Numbered from the stretch's first letter, positions 44,525-54,516 are shown. The stretch: DNA of 64,000 nt from Bacteroidota bacterium (GCA_018669475.1 JABHCC010000036.1:17352-81351), one strand, 5' to 3'. A program made the numbers and translations. The notes: generated by a model from the letters alone, not told the origin.

Positions 44525-46492
44525 ATGATAAAAATTACTTTTCCTGACCAGTCGGTGAGAGAGTTCGATAAAGGAGTTACTGGTCATCAAATTGCAGAAA
44601 GTATTAGCCCTCGATTGGCTAAAGAAGTTATGTCAGTTACCGTAAATGATGATTTATGGGATTTGTCACAACCGATAATGATCGATTCAAGCGTGAAGCT
44701 CCATAAATGGGATGATACGGAAGGAAAACATGCATTCTGGCATTCTTCTGCTCACCTGATGGCCGAAGCTCTCGAGGCTATGTATCCAGGAGTAAAATTC
44801 GGAATAGGACCTGCAATAGAGAATGGATTTTATTATGATGTTGATGTTGGAGAACGAGTGCTGACAGATGCTGATCTACCTGATATTGAAATGAAAATGC
44901 TGGAATTGGCCAGACAGAAGAATAGCTATGAGTTTCAAAATATAACAAAAGCAAAAGCACTGGAGTATTTTGAAAATAAAAATGATGAATATAAGCTGGA
45001 ACTCATTAATGATCTGGAAGATGGTACCATTTCATTTTACAAACAAGGAAATTTCACAGACCTATGTCGAGGACCACATCTGGCAGATACCAGTCCGATA
45101 AAGGCAATCAAAGTACTCAGCATAGCTGGCGCTTATTGGAGAGGTGACGAAACTCGCAAACAGCTCACAAGGATATACGGAATAAGCTTCCCAAAAAAGA
45201 AAATGCTTGATGAGTATCTCTTGATGCTGGAAGAAGCAAAAAAAAGAGATCATCGGAAAATCGGTAAAGAACTTGAATTATTCACATTTTCAAGAAAAGT
45301 TGGAAGCGGTCTGCCCCTATGGTTACCAAAAGGAGCTCAGCTAAGAGAAAGGCTGGAGCAATTCTTAAAAAAAGTACAGGAGAAATATGACTACCAACCT
45401 GTTATTACTCCGCATATTGGACATAAAGATTTATATGAAACATCAGGACATTACGCGAAATATGGAAAGGATTCTTTTCAGCCAATAAATACTCCTACCG
45501 AGGGGGAAGAGTTTCTACTCAAACCAATGAATTGTCCCCATCACTGTGAAATATACAATTCAAAACCACATTCTTATAAAGATTTACCTATAAGATATGC
45601 TGAATTTGGAACTGTATACCGATATGAGCAAAGCGGCGAATTACATGGATTAACACGAGTACGTGGTTTTACTCAGGATGATGCACACATTTTTTGCCGT
45701 CCTGATCAGCTGAAAGAAGAATTTGCAAAAGTTATCGATATTGTATTATATATATTCAAAGTCCTGGAATTCAAGGATTTTGTAACCCAGATATCTTTAC
45801 GAGATCCTGATAATGAAGAAAAATATATTGGTTCAGATGATGTTTGGGAGAAAGCTGAGAAAGCGATAATTGAGGTGACTCAGGAGAAGGGAATGAAAAC
45901 TGTTGTTGAAGTGGGAGAAGCTGCTTTTTATGGTCCGAAACTAGACTTCATTGTTAAGGATGCATTAGGCAGAAAGTGGCAGTTAGGTACGATCCAGGTC
46001 GACTATAATTTACCCGAAAGATTTGAACTCAACTACGTTGGCCAGGATAATCAAAAGCACCGTCCGGTAATGATTCATCGGGCTCCTTTTGGATCAATGG
46101 AACGCTTTGTTGCTGTTCTTATTGAACATACAGCCGGTAAGTTTCCACTATGGCTTACACCAGATCAGGCTATCATTCTGCCTATCAGTGAAAAATACAA
46201 TAATTATGCGCAAAAAGTTTCAAATCTCCTAAATAATTCCGAAATTCGCACCCTCATTGATAAAAGGAATGAAAAGATCGGTAAAAAGATCAGGGATAAT
46301 GAGTTAAGACGAATCCCATACTTACTGATCGTAGGGGAAAATGAAGTAAATGAGGATACAATCTCTGTCAGAAAGCAAGGAGAAGGAGTTATGGGGAATA
46401 TGAAAGTGGATGATTTTGTGCAACTTATTGCTTCTGAGATTGAAAAATTGCTTACGAGTACAGATATTATAAAAACTAATCAGGAGGAATAA
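44525..46492 (+). CDS. thrS: Threonine--tRNA ligase
   Basis: 655 residues, full length. TGS domain (1-60), editing domain with HSSAH (about 76-80) and CRGPH, class II catalytic core with [15 protein letters not shown] (zinc cysteine), the [34 protein letters not shown] motif 2, and the C-terminal anticodon-binding domain. First gene of thrS-infC-rpmI-rplT. Its stop is preceded by an AGGAGG that serves infC. Confidence 0.97.
   Translation: MIKITFPDQSVREFDKGVTGHQIAESISPRLAKEVMSVTVNDDLWDLSQPIMIDSSVKLHKWDDTEGKHAFWHSSAHLMAEALEAMYPGVKFGIGPAIENGFYYDVDVGERVLTDADLPDIEMKMLELARQKNSYEFQNITKAKALEYFENKNDEYKLELINDLEDGTISFYKQGNFTDLCRGPHLADTSPIKAIKVLSIAGAYWRGDETRKQLTRIYGISFPKKKMLDEYLLMLEEAKKRDHRKIGKELELFTFSRKVGSGLPLWLPKGAQLRERLEQFLKKVQEKYDYQPVITPHIGHKDLYETSGHYAKYGKDSFQPINTPTEGEEFLLKPMNCPHHCEIYNSKPHSYKDLPIRYAEFGTVYRYEQSGELHGLTRVRGFTQDDAHIFCRPDQLKEEFAKVIDIVLYIFKVLEFKDFVTQISLRDPDNEEKYIGSDDVWEKAEKAIIEVTQEKGMKTVVEVGEAAFYGPKLDFIVKDALGRKWQLGTIQVDYNLPERFELNYVGQDNQKHRPVMIHRAPFGSMERFVAVLIEHTAGKFPLWLTPDQAIILPISEKYNNYAQKVSNLLNNSEIRTLIDKRNEKIGKKIRDNELRRIPYLLIVGENEVNEDTISVRKQGEGVMGNMKVDDFVQLIASEIEKLLTSTDIIKTNQEE
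46482..46487 (+). promoter_or_regulatory. Shine-Dalgarno sequence that fixes the infC start
   Basis: AGGAGG within the last thrS codons, 5 bases before the ATT at 46493. A full SD is uncommon among the genes here, which supports a real start at that non-AUG codon. Confidence 0.8.
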
Positions 46493-47059
46493 ATTATAGC
46501 TTACCCAAGACGACATAACAGACGAGGTTATCGTCCAAAAGATGACCTGAAATATAAATTTCGCATTAACGATCGGATTTTTGCCCCTACTGTCAGAGTT
46601 GTTGGTGAGAATATTACTACATCAGATGTAATGACCCTTAAAGAGGCTCTTCTACTTGCCGATGAACAAGAACTTGATTTGGTGGAAATATCACCAAATG
46701 CTGATCCACCGGTATGTAAGGTAATTGACTACAACAAATTTCTGTATCAACAAAAGAAGAAGCAGAAAGAGTTAAAGTCAAAACAAACAAAAATAGTGGT
46801 AAAGGAGATTCGTTTTGGTCCTCAAACAGATGACCATGACTATAATTTCAAGCTTAAACATGCACAGAAGTTTCTACAGGAAGGTTCGAAAGTAAAAGCC
46901 TATGTGTTTTTCAAAGGTCGTTCCATCCTATTCAAAGAGCAGGGCGAAATACTGTTGTTGAGGTTTGCTCAGGATTTGGAAGAGGAAGGAAAAGTTGAGC
47001 AATTTCCTAAGCTTGAAGGGAAAAGAATGATTATTATTCTGTCCCCTAAGAAAAAGTAA
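46493..47059 (+). CDS. infC: Translation initiation factor IF-3, AUU start
   Basis: 188 residues when read from the ATT at 46493, the codon directly after the thrS stop. The ORF track starts at an internal ATG (46631) and misses 46 residues, including the conserved [18 protein letters not shown] that opens the IF-3 N-domain. A good AGGAGG at 46482-46487 sits 5 bases before the ATT; ATA at 46496 is a less likely alternative. AUU is the classic infC start in many bacteria and lets IF-3 repress its own translation. The C-domain ([25 protein letters not shown]...KAYVFFKGR) is intact. IF-3 binds the 30S subunit and checks initiator tRNA pairing. Confidence 0.95.
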   Translation: MIAYPRRHNRRGYRPKDDLKYKFRINDRIFAPTVRVVGENITTSDVMTLKEALLLADEQELDLVEISPNADPPVCKVIDYNKFLYQQKKKQKELKSKQTKIVVKEIRFGPQTDDHDYNFKLKHAQKFLQEGSKVKAYVFFKGRSILFKEQGEILLLRFAQDLEEEGKVEQFPKLEGKRMIIILSPKKK

Positions 47060-47084
47060 TAAGCACATTAAATAGATATATGTA

Positions 47085-47282
47085 ATGCCTAAGATGAAAA
47101 CGAAAGCCAGTGCAAAAAAACGTTTTGTAATTACTGGCTCGGGAAAAATCAAAAGAAAGCACGCGTACAAAAGTCACATTCTGACTAAAAAATCCAAAAA
47201 AAGGAAACGCAATCTACGTTATTTCACTACTGTGAATAAGGCAGATTTAAAGAATGTGAAATTGTTACTTGCAATGAAATAA
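47085..47282 (+). CDS. rpmI: 50S ribosomal protein L35
   Basis: 65 residues, highly basic: [45 protein letters not shown], the classic L35 sequence. Lies between infC and rplT in the usual order. Confidence 0.97.
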   Translation: MPKMKTKASAKKRFVITGSGKIKRKHAYKSHILTKKSKKRKRNLRYFTTVNKADLKNVKLLLAMK

Positions 47283-47315
47283 TTTTTCCTAAAGGTTTAA
47301 CTGTTAATTAACCAG

Positions 47316-47337
47316 GACACAGTGCTAATGAAGTGTC
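47316..47337 (+). promoter_or_regulatory. Possible rplT leader hairpin
   Basis: GACAC and GTGTC pair around a 12-base loop, followed by AGTTTTTG, in the 91-base rpmI-rplT gap. It might be an L20 autoregulatory structure or a weak attenuator. Confidence 0.25.
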
Positions 47338-47373
47338 AGTTTTTGACCGCCTGTTTCTAAAAAAAACAAAAAA

Positions 47374-47727
47374 ATGCCAAGAAGTGTAAATGTAGTCGCA
47401 GCGAGAAGAAGAAGAAAAAAGATTCTCAAAGAAACCAAAGGATATTTTGGTGCTCGCAAAAATGTCTGGACGGTAGCTAAAAATGCTCATGAAAAAGCCT
47501 TGAGCTATGCATACCGTGACCGGAGAACAAAAAAACGTAATTTCCGTGGTTTATGGATTCAGAGAATCAATGCCGGATGTAGAGAACATGGAATGAGCTA
47601 TTCAGTGTTTATGGGAAAACTTCATAAAAAAGGTATCGAGCTGAACAGGAAAGTTTTAGCTGACCTTGCAATGAATCACCCAAAAGCCTTTGCTGAAGTA
47701 GTCAAGAAAATAAAGACAGTCAAGTAG
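47374..47727 (+). CDS. rplT: 50S ribosomal protein L20
   Basis: 117 residues: [51 protein letters not shown]...[21 protein letters not shown], full length. Binds 23S rRNA during 50S assembly and typically represses its own operon. Followed by a terminator at 47754. Confidence 0.98.
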   Translation: MPRSVNVVAARRRRKKILKETKGYFGARKNVWTVAKNAHEKALSYAYRDRRTKKRNFRGLWIQRINAGCREHGMSYSVFMGKLHKKGIELNRKVLADLAMNHPKAFAEVVKKIKTVK

Positions 47728-47753
47728 TAAATAATCTCTGACTTTATATATCG

Positions 47754-47783
47754 GGGAAGTTCCATGTGAGCTTCCCTTTTTTT
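47754..47783 (+). terminator. Intrinsic terminator of the infC operon
   Basis: GGGAAG, TTCCATGTGAG, CTTCCC followed by seven T. Confidence 0.8.
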
Positions 47784-47911
47784 ATATATTTACAAGTATG
47801 AACATAAACTGATGAACCGAGCATGACAAAAGGAAAAAAGATTAACACATACGCGGATGATTGTTTTTGTTATGCGAGCTCCATCCGATAAATAGAAATA
47901 AATATTAACGG

Positions 47912-48637
47912 ATGAACATCGCTTTGATAGGTTATGGGAAAATGGGTAGGACGATTGAAAAGGTTGCTGTATCAAGAGGTCACCATATTCAATCAATTAG
48001 TGATCCTACATTTAATGATAATCAAGAAAACATCAGCATTAATGGAGCTGATGTTGCGATTGAATTTACGAAACCGGCTTCAGCAATCATGAATTATTCA
48101 GCCTGTTTTAAAGCCGGTTTACCCGTAGTAAGCGGAACAACAGGCTGGCTGCATAACTGGTCTCAGCTTAAGGAAATGGTTGAATTGCATAATGCCGGAT
48201 TTTTTTATGCATCAAATTTCAGTTTAGGGGTTAATATTCTACATAAAGTAAATGAAGTTCTGGCTAAGATAATGAATCACCAACCAGACTATAAAGTACA
48301 TATTGAAGAAATTCATCATACTGAGAAAGAAGATGCTCCTAGCGGTACTGCTATTTCGCTTTCTCATGGTATTGAAAACATGCATAATTCTTATCATAGT
48401 TGGATTCTTGATAATCAGGGCTCAATAAATGAAATACCAATTTATGCAAAGCGTGAGAACAAAGTGCCTGGTACTCATACAATTCATTGGAAAAGCGATA
48501 TTGATGAGATTATGATAAAGCATGAAGCTTATAGCAGGGCAGGTTTTGCAACTGGTGCTGTTCTCGCCGCTGAATTTATGATTGGTCGAAGAGGTATATT
48601 TTCTATGGATGAATTATTGGATATGAAACAAAGATAA
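47912..48637 (+). CDS. dapB: 4-hydroxy-tetrahydrodipicolinate reductase
   Basis: 241 residues. NAD(P)-binding GYGKMGRTIE at the N-terminus and the catalytic segment EEIHHTEKEDAPSGTAISL (catalytic His, Lys and SGT) mark DapB of the lysine/diaminopimelate pathway. First gene of a tight string with three signal peptidase homologues and wbqC (gaps 2, 6, 7 and 14 bases). Confidence 0.96.
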   Translation: MNIALIGYGKMGRTIEKVAVSRGHHIQSISDPTFNDNQENISINGADVAIEFTKPASAIMNYSACFKAGLPVVSGTTGWLHNWSQLKEMVELHNAGFFYASNFSLGVNILHKVNEVLAKIMNHQPDYKVHIEEIHHTEKEDAPSGTAISLSHGIENMHNSYHSWILDNQGSINEIPIYAKRENKVPGTHTIHWKSDIDEIMIKHEAYSRAGFATGAVLAAEFMIGRRGIFSMDELLDMKQR

Positions 48638-48639
48638 CA

Positions 48640-49935
48640 ATGCTCTGGCTCTGGTTTATAAGTTATACTCTGATAGTACTGCTATCTGCCCTTGTGACAG
48701 GATGGATATGGTTATTATTGTTACTATTTATTGGCCTGGATGCTTTTGTTCTTCGAATTCTTAACTGGGAAAAATGGTTTGGGACGATTAATTTTAGAAT
48801 TCCAATCATTCTGCAAGTAATTATTTGGCTTCTTCTAAATTTTCTAATTTTACGAACACTGGTTTTTGATAGTCATTCTACATTGACTACAGGAATGCAG
48901 CAAGAAGTAGTTCGTGGTGACAATGTTATCGTATCTAAAATACATTTTGGGCCCAGACTACCTATCACTCCCCTGAACTTGCCCTTTGCACATCATTATA
49001 TTCCTTTCAGCAGATGTCGCCCTTCTTTTTCACAAAAGATTACTCTTGATTATCGTCGTTTAAATGGCTTAAAATCAATAAAACATGGCGATCTATTAAG
49101 TTTCAACTTTCCTCACGGAGATTCAGTGATTTGTGGTGTTGAAACAATGGATTATTATGCCTTGAAGCGATCAAAAGATGCTCAAGGGGAAAATGTAAGA
49201 ACTGATTTTCTGCATTTCAGACCAGTTGATCGTAGAGAAATGGAGATTAGCCGTTGTGTAGGTTTACCTGGCGATACACTCCAGATACAGAATGGAATAT
49301 TAATGGTAAACGGACAGCAACTATTTGTCACTGGTGAAAGATTTGACTATCTCATTGAACTGAATGATAAAGTATTGCCACGAAAATATCTCGAAAAATT
49401 AGGACTTGACCAAACAGATATAACAATTTTCCCAAATCTTGGCTATGCCCTACCCCTTTTCCCCGAGCAGATCCAAGATGTTCAGAACCGTCCGGAAGTA
49501 AAATCAGTTTCAGCTTATATTCAACCATCTGGTAAAGGAAATTATAATCTTTTTCCGAATGAAGCTTCAATAAGATGGAACAGGGATCAGTTTGGACCAG
49601 TAATTATTCCTAAAAAAAGTCAAACTGTGAATCTTACAAAAGAAAATCTCCCCTTTTATGAAAGAATAATACGCGTTTATGAAGAAAATGAACTCAGAAT
49701 AGGTCCAAATGTAATAATGATCAATGACAGCCTGACTAATAAGTATAGTTTTAAACAGGATTATTATTTTGTCATGGGCGACAACCGGCATCATTCAAGA
49801 GATTCAAGGCATTGGGGTTTTCTGCCGGAGGATCATATCATAGGTAAACCGGTCTTTATTTGGCTATCTTTGCGCACTGATCCTGTAAACGGACGAAAAA
49901 TTAATTGGAAACGTATTTTTTCAGTACTTAAATAA
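48640..49935 (+). CDS. Signal peptidase I homologue 1, catalytic Ser and Lys missing
   Basis: 431 residues. Three N-terminal membrane helices (about 1-75). The S26 fold is clear: RGDNVIVSKIHFGPRLPITPLNL (box B/C side), RCVGLPGDTLQIQNGILMVNG (box D) and MGDNRHHSRDSRHWGFLPEDHIIGK (box E). The nucleophile box reads TLTTGMQQEV, with Gly85 at the serine position, and the general-base box reads REMEISRCVG, with Ser204 at the lysine position. It should therefore be inactive by the Ser/Lys mechanism; a scaffolding or regulatory partner of the middle copy is inferred. Nucleotides were re-read at both sites. Confidence 0.88.
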   Translation: MLWLWFISYTLIVLLSALVTGWIWLLLLLFIGLDAFVLRILNWEKWFGTINFRIPIILQVIIWLLLNFLILRTLVFDSHSTLTTGMQQEVVRGDNVIVSKIHFGPRLPITPLNLPFAHHYIPFSRCRPSFSQKITLDYRRLNGLKSIKHGDLLSFNFPHGDSVICGVETMDYYALKRSKDAQGENVRTDFLHFRPVDRREMEISRCVGLPGDTLQIQNGILMVNGQQLFVTGERFDYLIELNDKVLPRKYLEKLGLDQTDITIFPNLGYALPLFPEQIQDVQNRPEVKSVSAYIQPSGKGNYNLFPNEASIRWNRDQFGPVIIPKKSQTVNLTKENLPFYERIIRVYEENELRIGPNVIMINDSLTNKYSFKQDYYFVMGDNRHHSRDSRHWGFLPEDHIIGKPVFIWLSLRTDPVNGRKINWKRIFSVLK

Positions 49936-49941
49936 TATCAT

Positions 49942-51282
49942 ATGAAGAATATTCCGAGAAAACAATTCATCAAATTCGGAATTGTAGCATTAATCTATTT
50001 ACTATGGGTTATCTGGCTTGGAAACTTTTGGTGGCTTTTAGGCTTAGGATTGATTTTTGACATGTACCTTACCAGGAAGGTGAACTGGACTTTTTGGAAA
50101 AAAAGAGGCAAGAAAAACAATGCTATAGTTGAATGGTTGGATGCTCTGATTTTTGCCCTCGTTGCGGTTACTGCAATAAATATCTTTTTATTCCAGAATT
50201 TCAATATCCCTACCTCATCAATGGAGAAATCATTGCTGGTAGGAGATTATTTGTTTGTAAGTAAGGTTAGCTATGGGCCAAGACTACCTAATACTCCCCT
50301 TTCCTTTCCCTTAGTTCAGCATACATTACCACTGACTGATGATAAGAAGTCGTTTCTAACCTGGATTAAAAAAGACTATAAACGTCTTAAAGGTACCGGA
50401 CAGATAGAGCGCAACAGTCCAATTGTGTTTAATTATCCTGAAGGAGATACTGTTTCAACAGTTATTCAGAGTAATGCCAGCTACTATTCTCTTGTTAAAC
50501 AGGCTGGCAGTCGTGAACGGGTATGGAATGACGAGCAAACTTTCGGACGTATTGTATACCGCCCTGTGGATAAAAGGGAAAATTTCATTAAGCGATGTGT
50601 AGGTATTCCAGGTGATACTCTGGAAGTAATACATAATCAAGTCTTTGTTAACGGTAGCCAACAGATAATTATACCAAAGATTCAGTATAACTACAGGGTA
50701 GTTACAAATGGAACAAAGATCAACTCCAAGATTCTTGAAAGATTAAATGTTTCGAATAATGATTTACAAAGAGCTTTCAATAATGGAGTCTATCGCCTCC
50801 CTTTATATGATGAAAGTGCAGAAGAGCTTCGTAAATTGCCTAATGTTCATGAAGTGGTTAAAGAAGAAATTCAGGCAGGATTTTGGGATGGAAGCACCTT
50901 CCCTTTTTCTGATGACTACAAATGGAACCGGGATAATTACGGTCCGATTTGGATACCTGTTAAAGGAAGCACGGTTGACCTGAACATAAATAACCTCCCT
51001 CTTTATAATAGGATTATTGACGTGTATGAGGAAAATGATCTAAGAACAGAAGGCGATGACATTTATATTAATGATGAATTAGTTGGTTCTTATACTTTCA
51101 AGATGGATTACTATTGGATGATGGGTGACAACCGACACAATAGTGCTGATTCAAGATTCTGGGGATTTGTTCCGGAAGATCATATTGTTGGAAAGCCACT
51201 GTTTATCTACTTTTCACTGAATAAGGATAAAAAATTCCCTGGTAGTATCAGATGGAAAAGAATTCTGAAAAAAATCGAATAA
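49942..51282 (+). CDS. lepB: Signal peptidase I, catalytic
   Basis: 446 residues. Three membrane helices (about 10-85), then box B NIPTSSMEKSLLVGD with nucleophile Ser93, box D KRENFIKRCVGIPGDTLEV with general base Lys217, and box E MGDNRHNSADSRFWGF. It cleaves Sec and Tat signal peptides on the outer face of the inner membrane. The Ser-to-Lys spacing is far larger than in E. coli LepB, as is common in Bacteroidota. Flanked on both sides by paralogues without the dyad. Confidence 0.95.
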   Translation: MKNIPRKQFIKFGIVALIYLLWVIWLGNFWWLLGLGLIFDMYLTRKVNWTFWKKRGKKNNAIVEWLDALIFALVAVTAINIFLFQNFNIPTSSMEKSLLVGDYLFVSKVSYGPRLPNTPLSFPLVQHTLPLTDDKKSFLTWIKKDYKRLKGTGQIERNSPIVFNYPEGDTVSTVIQSNASYYSLVKQAGSRERVWNDEQTFGRIVYRPVDKRENFIKRCVGIPGDTLEVIHNQVFVNGSQQIIIPKIQYNYRVVTNGTKINSKILERLNVSNNDLQRAFNNGVYRLPLYDESAEELRKLPNVHEVVKEEIQAGFWDGSTFPFSDDYKWNRDNYGPIWIPVKGSTVDLNINNLPLYNRIIDVYEENDLRTEGDDIYINDELVGSYTFKMDYYWMMGDNRHNSADSRFWGFVPEDHIVGKPLFIYFSLNKDKKFPGSIRWKRILKKIE

Positions 51283-51289
51283 TCATTTT

Positions 51290-52309
51290 ATGATCAGAAC
51301 TATTATTAAGTGGGGGTTCTGGATATTACTGGCAGGATTTCTGCTAAGAGTTTTTGTATGTCAGGTTGAAAAGATTGACAGTTTCAAAATGTCTTCATCT
51401 GTTTTACCAGGCGACAGGGTAATAATCGGCAAACTTGCATCTGGATCACGTTTTCCCAGTTCAATCCTAGGCTTACCAGGTGCTGACAAAGCCTATTTGG
51501 ATTGGTTCAGGATTCCGACATTTCGTTTTCCGGGTTTTCGAAAATTCAAAAATGATGATGTTGTAGCTTTCAACGATCCCCGATTAGCTGACAATCCGAT
51601 AGATAGAAAAGCAATACTGATCAGCAGGATAGCCGGCTTGCCATCTGACACTTTAATTATCTGGAATAAAGATCTGTATATCAATAGAATACTTATTGAT
51701 CCTCCTGATGCTTGCAGGCGTATATACAGAGTTGTTACGGATGGATCTGATATTCCGCTTGACTTTCTCAAAAAGCATAATGTGGAACGAGCCCTTAAAA
51801 TTCCTGGGGTTCCTATGTGGGATATTCATTTAGATACAGTTGCCTATACTGATTTGAAGGACAAACCATTTGTCAATAATATTCGCAGCATGAAAATGTA
51901 TCCCAATGATTCTTCCCTGGGTTATTGGCCATACTCAAGCCATCATATGTGGAATCGTGATCAGGTTGGTCCTTTAATTGTCCCTTATGCTGGCCAGGTT
52001 GTGGAGATAAATATTGGAAACATAGATCGTTTTAAAGACATTATTGAGATATATGAAAATAATGATCTTCGCATTGACTTTGCTGGAGTATATATCAATG
52101 GTTTACAGGTAGAAAGCTATACAATTAAGAAAGATTATTTCTTCCTTCTTGATGATAATCGTGATAATCCGGTTGACAGCAGGATAATTGGCTTCATTCC
52201 AAAAGATCATTTACTTGGCCAGGTTAAAAGAATTTTGTATTCAGGGAAATCAGATTTTGATTACTTGCCCTCCTTCAGACTAAAAAGGCTGCTCCGGAAG
52301 ATTCAATAA
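51290..52309 (+). CDS. Signal peptidase I homologue 2, catalytic Ser and Lys missing
   Basis: 339 residues with a single N-terminal membrane helix (about 5-24). Fold boxes: LPGDRVIIGKLASGSRFPSS, SRIAGLPSDTLIIWNKDLYIN and LDDNRDNPVDSRIIGFIPKDHLLG. At the nucleophile position it reads DSFKMSSSV, with Lys33 before the Met where the active copy has Ser, and the base position reads ILISRIAG, with Ser112 for Lys. Ser31 or Ser35-37 are nearby but out of register. A non-catalytic role is inferred. Starts 7 bases after lepB. Confidence 0.85.
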   Translation: MIRTIIKWGFWILLAGFLLRVFVCQVEKIDSFKMSSSVLPGDRVIIGKLASGSRFPSSILGLPGADKAYLDWFRIPTFRFPGFRKFKNDDVVAFNDPRLADNPIDRKAILISRIAGLPSDTLIIWNKDLYINRILIDPPDACRRIYRVVTDGSDIPLDFLKKHNVERALKIPGVPMWDIHLDTVAYTDLKDKPFVNNIRSMKMYPNDSSLGYWPYSSHHMWNRDQVGPLIVPYAGQVVEINIGNIDRFKDIIEIYENNDLRIDFAGVYINGLQVESYTIKKDYFFLLDDNRDNPVDSRIIGFIPKDHLLGQVKRILYSGKSDFDYLPSFRLKRLLRKIQ

Positions 52310-52323
52310 TATCTTTTATTATA

Positions 52324-52944
52324 ATGTTGTTGTCAACTGCATTCTTTCCACCAATCCAATATTTTACTAAACTTTATGGTCAGAGTAAGATATCGCTTGA
52401 GGCTTGTGAGAATTATCAAAAACAAAGCTATAGGAACAGATGCTGTATTTATGGAGCTAATGGTGTTATTTGTTTAAATGTTCCAATATTAAAAGGTCGA
52501 AGTCCGGGTATGCTTGTTAAGGATGCACGAATAAGTTATGCAACTACTTGGCAAAAACAGCATTTGAAATCAATTGAATCCGCATATAAAAACTCTCCTT
52601 TTTTCGAGTTCTATATTGATGAGCTATACAGATTCTGGAATGAGAAATTTGAATTCTTGTTTGATCTGAACACCCAGGTAATGAATTGTCTTATAAAATT
52701 GATAGAACTACCAGAATTAGAGATTGTTGAAACCAAGCATTTTAAAGTTAACACGAGCAATGAAGACTTCAGGTTTTCGATACATCCTAAAGTTTCTTAT
52801 ACTGATGATGAAACCTTTACTGCCCGTGAATATCAACAGGTTTTTTCTGAACGATTTGGTTTCAAAGCTAACCTGAGTATTCTGGATCTGCTTTTTCTAA
52901 AAGGACCTGAGACTGATCTTTATCTTAAAACATGTAAGAAATAG
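52324..52944 (+). CDS. WbqC family protein
   Basis: 206 residues. Opens LLSTAFFPPIQYFTKLYGQSKISLEACENYQKQSYRNRCCIYGANGVICLNVPI, the pattern of WbqC-like proteins, with HLKSIESAYKNSPFFEFY. The family occurs beside O-antigen genes in some bacteria and beside lepB in Bacteroidota; no activity is established. Last gene of the dapB-lepB string; terminator directly after. Confidence 0.85.
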   Translation: MLLSTAFFPPIQYFTKLYGQSKISLEACENYQKQSYRNRCCIYGANGVICLNVPILKGRSPGMLVKDARISYATTWQKQHLKSIESAYKNSPFFEFYIDELYRFWNEKFEFLFDLNTQVMNCLIKLIELPELEIVETKHFKVNTSNEDFRFSIHPKVSYTDDETFTAREYQQVFSERFGFKANLSILDLLFLKGPETDLYLKTCKK

Positions 52945-52970
52945 AAAGACCCGCTTCTCAGCGGGTCTTT
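52945..52970. terminator. Bidirectional terminator
   Basis: AAAGACCCGC, TTCTCA, GCGGGTCTTT: 10-bp perfect stem with A/T ends between convergent genes. Confidence 0.88.
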
Positions 52971-52996
52971 GGCACATAATAAAATTCCTATCTTAT

Positions 52997-54430
52997 TTAA
53001 AATCTGAACGACAGTGAACCAACAAAACGTAATGAACTTGCGCTTAAGTCAGCCATAGTATTGCCATACAAATAGTATTCTTGCTCCCATGTTGTATTTA
53101 CGACAGCAAAATCAAGCATATACCTGCTTGTTCTGAAACCAAGACCACCTGATATTGAAGAGTAAAACGATTTTTCATTTGCTTCACCACTAGAATACGG
53201 ACTACCATATAAAGCATAACCTGCTCTTAGGTAAAGTGGTCCCATTACGAATTCGCCACCGGCCCTTATATTGCTTGTTGCTTTGTATCGATTGCTTACG
53301 GCTTGATTCTCGTCATAGAAGTCATAATCATCTCCACGAAGACGAGCACTTGAATAGTCAATATACTCATAATCTAAACTGAAGGATCCCATTTTACCTG
53401 CTTGTACAACAATGCTGCCAACAGCTTTAAAAGGAGTGGTTATCTGGTAATCAAACTCACCAGCAGCTTCATACTCATGTGTACCTTCTCCATCTGCAAG
53501 ATCAGTTTCCATGGAGCTTGTAAAAACATCATTCAATCTAAAAAATGTTGGTGATTGAACTGATCCTCCAACTCTAATCCATTTCATTGGTCGGGCAATG
53601 AATCCAAACTGAGCATTATAGCCAGTTCCTTCTGTTGATAAATCATTTCTAAAAGAAAATCCATCGAAAAAATCAATTATATCATCAGGATCATATTCTG
53701 AATGAACCCATGTTTCTTCATACTCATATTTTTGAACACCCAATGAGCCTCCAACATACAACCTATCACTTAAATTGGCCCCAAGGTTAAAAATAAATTC
53801 ACCCAAGTATCCTTTTGTGCTGATTGTACGTCTCTGTTGTTGTCCATAGCCTGAATTATCAAAATCAGAGTAATATACCCCTGCGATACTGTCATAATCA
53901 ATTAACCAGGTTTCCCAGGCTAATTCATCAGTAAAAGGATCCCATGAATCATAAAGGTTTGCTGAATAAACAAATTCGTCAACCAGAGAATTATGATTGT
54001 TATTTCCCTGCATCACTATCCGTTGCCCATAATCTATGAGTTTGTTATATCCGAATGAAAAGGTCAGGCCTTTTATTCCATCTGAAGAAGATTCTTTTTG
54101 CTTTATTGGCATGACAAATCCAAAATGATCTATTCCCATTGAATACCTTGAATCTTTCAGCTGTTGATCAAGAAACAGTGCATTAGTTGTTGTGGTAGTG
54201 AATCCGGTAGTCAATCCGAACTGGCTTTGCTGAAACATTGCTGATGAGGCAGGATTGACAGATATTGCTCCGAAATCTGCTCCGAAAGCACCCATGGCAC
54301 CACCCATAGACAGAGAACGGGCTGAACCGCCATGAAAGCTCTGAGATAACCTCAATGCATCCTGTTCATTTTGAGCTGATGCTAGCATGGTAAATCCCAG
54401 GGCAAAAATTGCAAGTATAATTTTTTTCAT
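52997..54430 (-). CDS. OmpP1/FadL-like outer membrane transporter
   Basis: 477 residues. Signal peptide MKKIILAIFALGFTMLASAQ; then ALRLSQSFHGGSARSLSMGGAMGAFGADFGAISVNPASSAMF, the N-terminal hatch region of FadL/OmpP1-type barrels (N-P-A motif), and a 14-strand-like beta barrel ending in SLRFVGSLSFRF with terminal Phe. It would pass hydrophobic compounds across the outer membrane; the substrate is unknown. Confidence 0.88.
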   Translation of the reverse strand: MKKIILAIFALGFTMLASAQNEQDALRLSQSFHGGSARSLSMGGAMGAFGADFGAISVNPASSAMFQQSQFGLTTGFTTTTTNALFLDQQLKDSRYSMGIDHFGFVMPIKQKESSSDGIKGLTFSFGYNKLIDYGQRIVMQGNNNHNSLVDEFVYSANLYDSWDPFTDELAWETWLIDYDSIAGVYYSDFDNSGYGQQQRRTISTKGYLGEFIFNLGANLSDRLYVGGSLGVQKYEYEETWVHSEYDPDDIIDFFDGFSFRNDLSTEGTGYNAQFGFIARPMKWIRVGGSVQSPTFFRLNDVFTSSMETDLADGEGTHEYEAAGEFDYQITTPFKAVGSIVVQAGKMGSFSLDYEYIDYSSARLRGDDYDFYDENQAVSNRYKATSNIRAGGEFVMGPLYLRAGYALYGSPYSSGEANEKSFYSSISGGLGFRTSRYMLDFAVVNTTWEQEYYLYGNTMADLSASSLRFVGSLSFRF

Positions 54431-54478
54431 GATGCTTATTTTATTCGTTTGTAATTAAATAGTTATAGTTTGGGCATT

Positions 54479-54506
54479 ACCGGCCTCATTCGAGACCGGT
54501 TTTTTA
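54479..54506. other. Hairpin between two minus-strand genes
   Basis: ACCGG, CCTCATTCGAGA, CCGGT (with inner CTC/GAG pairs) followed on the plus strand by TTTTTT. The U-tract is on the strand opposite to both neighbouring genes, so its use as a terminator for them is uncertain. Confidence 0.6.
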
Positions 54507-54516
54507 TGCAATTGAA

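Noticed and set aside
46631-47059. IF-3 starting at ATG 46631 as in the ORF track
   Set aside because: It cuts off the conserved IF-3 N-domain, which is present upstream in the same frame.
47283-47373. Classical L20 leader riboregulator
   Set aside because: Only one short hairpin could be drawn; the pseudoknot of known L20 leaders is not apparent, so it is kept only as a low-confidence feature.
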